Assembly (NCBI GenBank): GCA_019137255.1
Contig: WPDH01000318.1
Location: forward strand, 1-64,000
Direction: 5' to 3'
DNA from: Corinectria fuckeliana
Taxonomy: Eukaryota > Ascomycota > Sordariomycetes > Hypocreales > Nectriaceae
Length of the DNA: 64,000 nt
In this document: positions 9,321 to 20,161 of the stretch, piece by piece
How the letters are laid out: each line of letters begins with the position of its first letter
Numbering within the stretch: the first letter of the stretch is position 1
The notes under the pieces: model-generated
The model's database searches: none
Told to the model about the DNA's origin: nothing
Seen by the model: only the letters and a program-made list of their open reading frames with translations
Position numbers and translations under genes: made by a program

Positions 9321-12300
9321 ATGGTAAACTCACTTTACACCAATTCTCCATATCCGATCTCTGTCTGAGGGTACAATTAGCTTACGACCGGATCAGGCAT
9401 CCAGTCATGCCAAAGACCAAGTGAGCACTCTTGAAGCTATAACTACCCCAGACTACCGATTCTGCAGGTTTGCAACAGCGGCCATGCGGACCGCCAAGAC
9501 ATGCGAACTCAGTTTTGGCAACATGCTCTTAAGATGCAGAGAAACTTCTCTGATCAGAGTGTTGGATCATCATCACTGTTCTTCCACGTATTCCCCCGGG
9601 GCCAGGGCACCTACATGAATCTTTGTGACAGTGTTCATCCGGTGCCCAAAGACGAACGATTCGCATGCTTTTCATCTTTAACGATAGGTGTGCCAATGGT
9701 CCACCCGGGTTTCCCCCAGAGCCAGCATACCTATATGAACCAAATGTCAGCGCTCATCTGGTACCTAATGATGACTTTCATACGTGCTTTTCGTCCCTGA
9801 GATGTACTTTGCTAAAAACACGGAGTCAACACGGTCCCGCATCTGAGGGCGCGTCTGTCCAGAGGGACGGGTTGATGGGCAGACTGGGTATCCAGCGATG
9901 GCCCCGTCACAAAGACGTGTGAGAGTATTGGATTTTTTTCTTTTCTTTCAGCGAGGTTGACTGCTTTTATAATGCGCGTAGGGCGAAGAAGCTTTGCGAG
10001 ATGCATTGCAGCAATACCTATGTGGATGCCCCAAGGTTTGCGTCGTCGCGGTACCTCTCGAATGTATCTAGTACGAGGGCTCGCCCTGAACAAGATTGTT
10101 ACGATCTCCAGTCAAGCGATCCCTCCGCTGGCATCGCCACTTACGGTTGATCTGATGCCGCCTTTGGTCCAGCGAGCAACTTTGACCTCGACGAAGGCGA
10201 CGTAAAGCTCTGCCGCATCTGCTGGGGCTGCGAGACCAATATCTTGAGCTTGCCATTGCAGAATGGGACATAGGTATCGTTACGTAGCCCAACTCTTTCG
10301 ACGCCTTGAATCACGGAGGCGACCGGGAAGTTCTGGGTGACGCTAACAAGAGCGACGTTATTGACCTCGACGTATGCTGCATGGAACGTGGTGTATCCGA
10401 CCAAATAAACGACAAAGGTGGCATCCAAGCACGCATAGGGCAGATCCGACGAAGGATAACATAGCAGTCCTGGACGCGAGGCGCCGCGAAGGAGACGAGA
10501 TATCTTGTAGAACGAAATGCTGAAGCGAGAGATAATTAACTGTCTGAGAACGGAGAAGCCATGACGTCTTGATGGGCGCGGGCTTGATCGCGATGGAGAC
10601 TGAAAGGCACCCGGAAAGGGTTCCAGGCCAGTACGGTCTAACCTCCTCGGTCAGCCACTTAAATATACGTTCAAGTCTCAGTTCTTAGGACCGCAAGCGA
10701 TAAGGAGGGTGGGAAGCACTCACAAGGTTTCACGCTGTATCGGTTATCTTGATTTATGAAAAGGATAAGTCCTTCATCCTCATGGTTGTCAGAAAGAAAC
10801 CTTCAGGTGCCCACCGACTGTAGCTTTTGAGGAACGGAATGTACTCGCCATCCGGGTGGCGAGCTCCGACCTGAAATCCCAGGACTCCTGCAGACTTCAG
10901 GATGAGGCCAGTGAGTAAAGCGAGCAAGGAAATCGCTCATAGGTAAGCAAGGACGTCGAGAGCCTTCGCCCGTCAACTCTCTATCCGTAGATCGCGCTAG
11001 GCCTCTCGGAGTGGCTCCTTGAACGGTTGCTCAGCATATCGATCGAAGCTTCGTATTGTTTCGGATTCTTGCACGCGTTCGGCCGTTCGGGCGATGTCAT
11101 CGGTGTCGCTGATGTTCTCCCATTGTCGAGGAAACGGGCGAACTGGAGTCTCGAATCTGACATTTCAGATGCTTCGGACTTATGTATTTGTCGAGTCCCG
11201 CAAGAGACAGGGAAAGCCTGGCATTGTATACAACAGTTAGCGCGAGCAGATGACGGTCTTTGGGGGATTGTTCAGGAAGAATGACTGAGGCCGAGGAAGC
11301 TGTGCGCGCCGACAAGGCATGCGCAACAGTAAGACAGCCGTTTCACCTCAGTCCTTTGGCTCAGCAATATACGCCTGGTGTCACGGCTTACATGAGCGTG
11401 CAGTACAAGTGCAGTACTGAGTTGATGCCAAAGCCGAGAAACCACAGCCTGGTTTTCCTGGGCCTCACTGAACGACGCTGCCACCTTGCGAGTTTCAACT
11501 GCCAAAGCTGGGCAGACACGAATGAAAAGGCTTAGTGTCTGGTTTATTGGTGTCTGAGACTCCCGCAGACAGTCGCAACAGATATAATTTAGCGGGTGAT
11601 AGTGTGGGAATGGCTCGACCGTCTTGGAATCTGAAGCTGCTTGAGCTGAGTTGTTGGACCCTCGTTGCCCTTACCACTCTCGTGCTCGTTTGACAAGACG
11701 TTAGTGAAACTAGATGCCAATAATAAAGGATAAAACTTACGGTCCTTGCCTTACCTCCTCACTGTAGCTCGCTCGCGGGGATCAGCGGGTGTGAAATGAT
11801 GTTCTGTCTGTGTCTCTGTGGGAAGGATCTGAAGTGTTGTAGTCCGTGGCTTGAGCTGCGACGACAGCATACCTTGGCACACCTTATTGAGCTGAAAACA
11901 CCATAAAAAGCCATGACCGAGTCGGGTTACGCCACACTTACAACTCCAAGCTTACCTCACGAGCACCCGTCTCGCTCAGGGGGCAGGATGACTGTCGATG
12001 GTGGAAGATGCAGGTAGAACGAGCGGTGCCGAACCTCCCTTCTAGCCTTCTACATCCGCCAATGAAAGCACTGCCCGTCCGACATGGGAGATCGCAGCAA
12101 TTTTTGCGAACTCGTCTCCATCGTCGCTGAGTATGACCTTGCGGAAGGCGCACGATGCCGTACGTGATAAGATGAGCCAAGTCGTGCCATGTCCATCTGC
12201 CGACGCGCAAGTCTAGTTCGAAGCACCAGATAGCGCCATGCACCGTTAGTTTCACCCTATTGTCGTTTCCGTCGTAGGTTAGAACCTTCCAGTCATTTGG

Positions 12301-13129
12301 ACAAGGCTTCTCCCTAAGTTCAGACTCTGAATCAAGACATAGTGCATAGGTCCCGCAATGTTGAACTTTTTCGAAACAACTTGTGACGAATTCAGTGTGC
12401 TTGTCTTTCCGTGTAAGAACAAAGCGCCCTAGAGGAACGCAAGGACAGTAGCAATAATTCTCAAGGCAGCATCATCGTGAAGGACGAGGATCGCTCCGCT
12501 TATCTCTCCATGTAGCTCTTCGGATTCGCGCTGGGGGTTGTTAGTGTGCAGATACACAAGAAGGGGCGAAGAATAATACAATGAACCTGGCATCGGCGAT
12601 ATCACATCTCCAGTAACAGGTGATCTCTGTCTCCGTCGTGATAGCATCAACAGGAGATGGGCGGGTTGGGCCAGTCGTCATCAAGAATGTGATCGTGGAA
12701 GCCATCCATAAGCAGGTCGCGCTCTCTTGGTCACGTTGTATGCTTGTCCAAATTAAAGAAATGAAGGACTCGATTCCTGGCTGTCGAGTCGAGACGCTTG
12801 CAACTGAGGCTCGGGGTGGGAGTAGCGATTATACTCACTGGCATGCCATCTTGTCCCTAAACCTCTCTTGCTTGGCGGATGGCTCGTATCCCCTGCGTAC
12901 TAGGTGATTGTGTCTGGTACAGCGTTACAGCTAAACCTGTAAGACACGCTAGTTGTCGCAGTCCATCACCTCCCAAGAGAGACAGCTTGCCAGATGGCCT
13001 GAGACGAGATGCTTGGGCTCTGAGAGGTGACAGCTTCGAGCTCGACACCATCTAAGAAGCCGACCAACGGCCACTTCCAGTTTCACCGCCATGTAGCCCT
13101 CTTCTCAAGCCAACAGTGTACTGGGAGTA
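9321..13129. other. Gene-poor region, possible further gene remnants
   Basis: No intact gene is recognised. Short open frames occur on both strands (for example the minus strand at 10141-10428 and 11938-12255). Some read like diverged coding sequence, but none shows a family I recognise or a convincing ATG-to-stop exon model. The region follows directly on two pseudogenes, so decayed genes are likely. Confidence 0.5.
9590..9802 (+). repeat. Diverged direct duplication of about 90 bp
   Basis: Segment 9590-9685 (TTCCCCCGGGGCCAGGGCAC...) and segment 9708-9802 (TTCCCCCAGAGCCAGCATAC...) align along their length with the same spacing of landmarks: ACCTAYATGAA, TCAYCYGGTRCC, GCTTTTCRTC. Many differences are C/T or G/A transitions. 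In one frame both read as related peptides (FPRGQGTYMN / FPPEPAYLYE ... CFSSL). It is either a RIP-aged tandem duplication or the remains of a repeat-containing gene. Confidence 0.55.
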
Positions 13130-13430
13130 CGGGACTCAAGGGAGAAAATCGTGTGGGGATTCGAAGGAGGAACTCGAAGGAAGAAAACGTAGGACGGATT
13201 CGCGGAGACTTGGAGGAGGGGTTCGTGGGAGTGATTCGACTCGTGGCGGGGACTTGTTTCGGGGAGGACTCGGTTCGTAGGAGGAGGTGGGCTCGGCTCG
13301 TTTGGGGGAAGGCTCGTAGGATGACTCGTAGACCGGGAGAAAGCTTATTAATTTGGGGGAAGGAGGTCGTTCGGTTCATAGGGGTAGCTCGTGGACTCGG
13401 AGTAAAGGATCGTTCGAACCAGTAGTCCGC
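13130..13430 (+). repeat. GA-rich degenerate minisatellite, copy 1
   Basis: Loosely repeated words such as GGATTCGAAGGAGG, GGCTCGTAGGA, GAGGACTCGGTTCGTAGGAGG and GGGTAGCTCGTGGACTCGG fill this stretch. Open frames across it arise from the repeat composition rather than from a gene. Confidence 0.5.
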
Positions 13431-16239
13431 GGACCACAATCAGAGTCATTGTAGACACGACGGGGGGGTTTCTAAATCTTCCTGCCAATAGCCTAAAACT
13501 TGTAAGCCACAGTATCAGAAATAACAGAACGGCGAGTTGATATCAAATCTTTTTATCTCATCCCATCAATCACCAACGTGGCTCGGTATTGCGACGATGT
13601 GGCGGCGTATTGAATCTTGGAAGCATAAGGCCATGTAACACCTGAAGCTGAGCGTTGCTTCATGATATGAGCTATTAGCAGAGATTCTCATCAGGTCGGG
13701 CAGGTTCGTCCTTTCGAGTGCCGCGCTGTCATTGCTGTTAACATCCGCAGTAGCCAAGCTGCCACCAATAAATGGCCGTGTCCTCTTGACAATCTGCCAT
13801 ACACTGTCGAGACTACAGTACCGTCACCGAGGAAGCCGGCACCACAACAGCGTGAAACATTGACGCTGATGGGTAGGAATTGGTTTTCCTCGATGTGGAT
13901 TCCGCATTGCACATCGCTCGGTTCCACCACAGTCGGGCCAAGACGAGCAACCAATTCGCCCTCCACAAACTGGCTGTGGTCTGGTAGTGGCGCGGGTTGT
14001 AGTAGTGGTACAGCCAGGTAGGGTGTCGATGAAACCGAAACTTATTGCGTACCCCTCCGAGCTTCCGTAGTGCATCGTGCGTGAGGATGATCCCCGTTGT
14101 GAGTTCCTTGGACAAAGGGTTCTCCGCTTGGGATCCTAAGTAGTTATAGGGAGTTTAGTTTTTCAAATACCTTCATCCATCATGCTACGTGAGCAACTCG
14201 ACTAAGTGTTCAGAGCTGGGTCACTTGGAAGGGGTGAGTTGAAGTCGAATTTCAAAATCGAAGAGGGTAGGCAGTTCGGTCAAGGCCACGGCTAGTCAAA
14301 GAAACCGTCGGCGTCAAGCCCGCTTGAGAGCTGTTGAATCAAACTGTTGCCAAACAAAATTCGATTCAGTCTGGGTAAGCAGGCTTTGGTATCCCATCAG
14401 GAGAGGCTTATAGGAATTTAGTTCGATGTCATCCCTTCGCTGAACGATATCGTCTTCGGAGACCATTCATATTTTCGTTATTCGTTGAGCGTGCCTCATG
14501 ATTAAGACCCTTTAGTCGACTAGGTAGCTTCAGTTGCAGATGAAGCCGCGAGCTAGAAGATCTAGGCCACCCAATATGCGAGTTGTGAAGATCGCGGCGC
14601 TGGGGAGAATGTGCCTTGTATCGAATTTAGTGTTCTTGCACTACGGCGCGGCTGCTCCTAGCCAGATCGGTGCCTGCAAAATGACTCAAAGTTAGCTTCA
14701 AGCATTGATAGCAGTTGGCAAATTATTCCAGCGTGTCATTAACCATGCCTCTGGAGCATGCAGACCTTGCGAGGACATAGAGGGCCAAGCTTGATCTTTC
14801 AGTGCGTAAGTCCACGAACTGCACATTGTCCAGCCCACGACCTTTGTCCTTCGTGTTTGGATTTCGAAGTCAAAAATATCACAGCCATACAAGCCGTTAA
14901 ATCTCAGCTGCTCAGCCAAGGATAGATGAAGTTCTAGAAAGCTTGAATAAGGCTTGAGTTGATGTCGCAGTGGTGAACCACCTTGTATAACCTAGCTCGT
15001 TAGCATCCAGTGGTCTTGGGCTCAAAGTTCGCTATCTCAGTAAATATAAATGACAGGATGGCGGAACTCCTGTCAAGGACCAGACTAACGTTGACTGGCT
15101 TTAGTTCCTACTCACCACCAGCGCAGCCATCGAATCCAGTTGCCTACATAAGCATCTGAGAGTTGGAGTCAGTTTGTTCCAGCGCGTTGGGACTCGTGGC
15201 GAACCGTTCATCAAGGTTGAGCTCGTTGAAGAAAGCGGGAGTTCACTGGGGTTAGTCGCAAAGAGGTACTCTCAGATTCCCTTCCAAAGCAGCTCTGTTG
15301 AAAGATTCCAGACAGAGGCAGTATGTAACAATCTGTAAAAAGCATCAGCATAACAACGTCCAAGCACCGAAAGCCGTGTCCTCTATTTTCCAGGGTCGCG
15401 CTCAATCACGGAGGCCTTTGTATCTTATGGAAACTTTCCCGTGGCCACGTCTTCCTCGGTGAGCAAGACACAGGAGGATGGAGCTTTGGTTCCAACGTGC
15501 CGTAGCTGAGTTACGTTCCCGCGAAACTGATCTGGTAACCGGAAACAACTGCTCATGCTTTCAGGCAAGAGTGTTTCCAAGCTCCCAAAAGACAGTCTTG
15601 CAGCTTGAACTAAGTTACTGACATCATCATCCCTCAGTCACCAGTTCTTTGCTTCAATCTGATAGGAATTTCAGAGATTCTTGGGCACGCAGAAACCGAG
15701 TGTCTGGGATCTGGAAAGGGAAAAGAAAAGGAATTCGCAACTCTCGGGGCTAAACCACAAGAAGAGGGCAGTCTTTCCCTGAAAAGAGTAATCCAAGTAA
15801 ATTCGCGGCTCTTTGCGTAAGGACTCACAGTTTTACACACAGGAGAGCTCGGGATTCCTTGAGAGTCTCAGAGGAAGAGGAAGAATCGAAATCTTTGCAG
15901 GACGAAGTGCTGAAGGAGGCATCGGGAGACTAGTTTGAGTTCAGTGGCGCCTAGCACGATTTCCGGAATCATTAAGAGGCTCAGATACAAGGTTGGGTCC
16001 TCTTGAAAACTCACCCATTGCTCAAGAAGCTTGTGCAACGTCTACCAGCACAGAACTCCTGTGTTGGAAACCTTCCAAATCCTCGAAGACAGGATGCTGG
16101 AGAGTTGAGATATCTCCACTGAAGGAGGATACGTATCGGAGAGTAGCCATAAGGACTCCCGCAGTTATCCTAGGCCCCGAGAGATGTTCAATTTTTCCAC
16201 AAAGAGAAGTCTGCAGTCTCAGCTAAGGGAGGGTTTGAA
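13431..16239. other. Gene-poor region, nothing recognised
   Basis: Only short, unsupported open frames are seen on both strands. No domain, splice-consistent exon chain, tRNA or rRNA is recognised. Confidence 0.5.
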
Positions 16240-17030
16240 GTACTTACCACATGCCGAGGCTCTCTTTTGCGACGACACTCGTTTTAATTCAGGGGATCAA
16301 AGGAGAGAGCAGGACTCATCTAGATGAGCTATGGCTCAGAAGTTTTGAAGGTCGTAGAAGTCAGAGCTCTTCATGGAAGGGGATTCGATGTCCTACAGAA
16401 GAGGCTAGGGTTCTCTCATTCGGGGATCGGCTCGAAATCTTGAAGGTTCGAATGGGGAGTTCGAGGCACTCGGGGGAAGGGGAGGTCGAGACCTCATATG
16501 GGGGATGTCTTAGAAGGCTCGTAGGGGGGAGATTCGAAGTTATTAGACTCGGGTGAGGTCGGGGCTCTTGGAGGAGGTCGGGCTCGTAGTGCTAGAACGC
16601 GCGGGGTTCTCATACGGAGTTTTTACGGCGGAAGAGGTCGAAGCTCTTGGAGGAAGAAAAACGTCGTGGCTCGTTTAGAGTTGCTTCGAAGTTCTCGGTC
16701 AAAGGAGGGCTCGGAGGAGGGGGGTTCGAAGTTCTCTAGAAGAGGCCGGGGCTCTCTATGACTGGGGAAGGTTCGATTCTTTTAGGGGCTCGTAGGGTCT
16801 CGGTTTCTCGAAGAAGGAGAGGTCGGGACTCTGTTATGGGATATGTCTTGTGCGGCTCGTAGGAGGAATATTCGAAGTTCTTTATTCAGAGATGCTCGGA
16901 GCTCTCAGATGAGGAAGGGTTCGATGTAGTGGTGGGGTTCGTAGGAGAGGAGTGTTCGAGGTAGAGGGCTCGTGGGAGGAGATATTCGGAGTTCTCGAGG
17001 GGTTCGAAGTTATTAGGTGGTTCGTGATAA
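16240..17030 (+). repeat. GA-rich degenerate minisatellite, copy 2
   Basis: Words TTCGAAGTTCTC, GGCTCGTAGGAGG, GAGGTCGGGGCTCT and GGGATATGTCTT or GGGGATGTCTT recur irregularly for almost 800 bp. The same vocabulary (TCGTAGGAGG, ATTCGAAG) occurs in the array at 13130-13430, so the two are related. Confidence 0.6.
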
Positions 17031-18756
17031 GGGCAAGAGAATGTCTAAGATAAATTAGATGCTTGTTTGGCCTATGGGGCTTGGTGGCAAAGGGCCAGGG
17101 GTTTCGGGATAGAGCCTGAAGTGACGAATTTCCGATGGAATCATGAACTTGGGGTCTCATGCAAAATCTTATCAACATCCGCATCAAAGTTAGCACTCTG
17201 AGATCAATTTTGTCACTTGTTAACTTGATAAGCTTACCTTTGGGTACTCCAGATCCTCGTCTCTCGGTGGCGTGTCTCTGAAGTTTCAGAGCTATGGAAG
17301 GAGCGTTTGCTTGACCAAATGCAGCCATAAGTCCATAACCATCGCTCCCCGTGTGGAGTGCCCCAAGAAGCCGCTATGGACGTCACTTTTCAGCTGGGCT
17401 ATCTTCATCGCGGAGGGTAAATCTTCGTCTCGTCTCGGCGGGCTACCCGTGGCAGACTGGTAGCGACGTTCTCGTGCGGTTTCTCATCATGGAGATGCCT
17501 TTAGCCATGATCAGCAATCCGAGCGATCGCCTAGGTAATCTCTACCACTTTCTAGATTCACTTCGGGCTCTGTGAAGGGAAACACCGTGCTCACTTGGGC
17601 GAGTTCATTTGGCCGCTGGGAAACCCTCGCGGAGTGGCTGCTCGACTTATGTTTGCATCTCGCTATTCTTGATTATCAGTGTTCCGGATACCATACAGTC
17701 GCCCTGTCTTGGGTATGAATGTTGAGGTACGAACCTGTGGTGCCTGGTGGCTCCGTGGACGGAGGGCCAGATGCAAAACCAGTCCTGCTCTCGCGTCTGT
17801 CGTCTCTGCTAAGGGTAGGAGTCCAGCGAAGTCGTCTGCCTCGTAACCATAGCCAAGGTAAGCTTTCAAGTCTAAACACGCCTAGTGTAACTGACTGATG
17901 TGTTTCGCTAAGCTGTGGCCATGGAGCAGGATACTGCCTTTTTTTCGTGCTTTTGGGGTCCCCCGCTGCTCGATCATCGTCAGCTTCGCGTTCCACCAAG
18001 TCGGCACAGACGTGTTTGCATTACCTCTCTATGGCCATCATCAATAGAAAACATGTGGAAGCAACATACTGAAAGCTTCTGCCCATGCTGGCTACAGCAA
18101 GACCCGAGGTTCATTTGCGTTTTCGAAACGAGTGCGGAGGGCCTAGTCGGGAGGGCAAATTTCCAAACACTTACTGGTCATGGACTCCAGCATGCAGGAA
18201 CCCGGGCCAAATATCCCTGCCACGTAGAAACACATCAGGGTAAATCTTGGATCATCAGAGAAATCTTGAAATACCTCTGTCTCGTCGGGAGCTTTTTTTT
18301 GGTTCATCGCGGCAGTTTAGGGGTGGCGGCAAAGATGGAGGAGGCATGCGTCCGGCAAGGCCAGCAGCATCAACAAATCGCCCACAGTAAATAACAAGCC
18401 ATGCCGTGTCACTTTCTCCGATACGAGTCTTCCAAACAGCCAAGAGATCGGAGAATGTAAATGACGGAGCTGGTGGGAATAACAGTGAAGCTGCAGTAGG
18501 TGGCGAAGGAGGTCGAGGGGAGAGTAGAGTGTTGACTTGTCAGCAAATGCCAACTATTGATGCCAGTGCCAGTAGAGGGCATCAGTGAGCACAGGGGCGC
18601 TGTAGACACTCGCTTCCGCATGGGCCCACTGGGCTCTAGTGCAGCATGCAAGATCCTTTCCAGCCAAGCCCCCATACTCAACTCCGTATTGATCCCCCAG
18701 TCGTTGATTTGATATCCCCGATCTCTCTGGCATCGGAAACACTGGGCTTCCTCTTC
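17031..18756. other. Gene-poor region upstream of the Ap4A phosphorylase gene
   Basis: A 159-codon + strand frame at 17915-18394 has no recognisable domain and is not called. The last few hundred bases should contain the promoter of the gene starting at 18757. Confidence 0.45.
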
Positions 18757-19855
18757 ATGATGGCACGTCTCAAGGCTCCCTCGACCCTCCCTGACCTGGT
18801 CAAATTGGCCTTTGCAAAAGCGCGCACCGACGGCTACATGCACTATTACCCCTCCCGGGCGGCCATCCTCCACGCCAATGGCATCCCAGTGAGTCTCCCG
18901 GCGCGTCCTCTGAGTGCCAGAGGCATCCATGTATCTGGATGAACGTAGCTAATTGCCTCTACAGTTCCAAGTCCGCTTCTCCAAGGCCCTGGCAAGCAAG
19001 CCCAAGCCCGCGATCAAGGATCATTCCAGCCCTCACAAGCACTTCGACCCGTTTGCCGACCCTCCTGCGGCTCTCCGCGTGGCAGTCCTGAGCCCGTCAC
19101 ATTACCTCGTGCTGAACAAGTTCGCCGTGGTCCCTGAGCACTTCATCCTCGCGACGACCGAGTTCAAGCCGCAGACTCATGTGCTCGAGGAGGCCGATCT
19201 GGAGGCCACTCTGGCTTGTATCCAGGCGTACGAGGAAGCAAAGGGCTCTGGCGGGGAACCAAGCGGCGACGCAGTCAGCGACGACGGTCTCTTTGCCTTC
19301 TTCAACTGCGGTGATCACTCTGGGGCGAGCCAGCCACACCGACACATCCAGCTGCTCCCCATAGCGAGAATGAAGGACGGTCTAGCTGCGGATGACGCCT
19401 GGACTGTCCTCGCCGACAGTCTGACGACCCGGCCTGCCCCCTTCGCCACCTTTGCGGAGAAGATTGACCTGGAGATGCCAGTACAGGACCTTCACGCCGC
19501 TTACCTACGCCTCTACCGACAGGCATGCCAAGCCGTGGCCACACACGCGGGAGACACACGCACCGACGACGAGGCTCCCGGGGAGGGTGAGGCGAGAATC
19601 AGCTACAACATGGCCATGACCAAAGACACGCTGGTCGTGTGCCCGCGGTTGGCAGAGGGGGCAGTGATACTGAGCGAGGATGGCCAGGTGCTAGGGACTC
19701 TGTCGTTAAATGGAACACTTCTGGCCGGTACAGCGTTAGTCAAGAATGAACTGGAATGGGAGGCACTCAAGAAAGACCCAGAGGGACTACTGCAAGTGTT
19801 GAAGAGGATTGGCATCACAGATGAGATTGTGCACGGAAACTCAGTTAGGCTCTAG
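18757..19855 (+). CDS. apa2: Ap4A phosphorylase (diadenosine tetraphosphate phosphorylase / ATP adenylyltransferase)
   Basis: Two exons, 18757-18888 and 18965-19855, encode about 340 aa; the 76-nt intron is phase 0. The enzyme splits Ap4A with phosphate into ATP and ADP and belongs to the HIT/GalT-like superfamily. The active-site motif is plain: NCGDHSGASQPHRHIQLLP, whose HxHxQ carries the nucleophilic His. Other family landmarks are NKFAVVPEHFILAT (near residues 85-98), the Asn-Gly-x-H-S-G-like segment before the HIT motif, SYNMAMTKD.LVVCPR and the C-terminal L...GI block. ATGs at 18757 and 18760 match the family N-terminus (LPDLVKLAFAKAR..G). An in-frame ATG at 18646 would add 37 residues without similarity. 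It is convergent with the Myb-like gene at 20162, about 300 bp away. Confidence 0.9.
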
Positions 19856-20161
19856 AACATAGGCCAGCTTGTGACCTTTTGTTTATGTCTAGAGGACTAC
19901 TATACTGGAGCTAACTTAGTCCTTTTCCACATTCCATTGCAAAGTTGAAAACAATTGATCCGATTCCCTTGAAGGTCCAGCCTGCCGTTTCGGGGTTGCG
20001 AGTTTTTCGACTGAAAATCAAGCGATCCTACTAGGCCAAGTCCAGATACCAAAACATGCTTGTCCATGATGTGTTCGTACTTGATGAGTCCCTTGAGTGT
20101 CTGTTTGTTGACGAAAGGGGAGATGCCGAGTTGCTGGAGCACCGGCCAAGACAAAAGAGTC
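19856..20161. terminator. Shared 3' flank of two convergent genes
   Basis: The 306 bp between the stop of the Ap4A phosphorylase gene (+) and the stop of the Myb-like gene (-) must hold both polyadenylation regions. No discrete signal is certain. Confidence 0.4.

Noticed and set aside
13083..13439. 118-codon minus-strand and 132-codon + strand frames
   Set aside because: They fall within the GA-rich degenerate repeat and are products of repeat composition.
17915..18394. 159-codon + strand frame upstream of the Ap4A phosphorylase gene
   Set aside because: No domain and no splice-consistent extension; it lies in the probable promoter region.
18646..18756. Upstream in-frame ATG (18646) as start of the Ap4A phosphorylase
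   Set aside because: The 37 added residues show no similarity to the family N-terminus, which begins naturally at 18757 or 18760; not excluded by sequence alone.
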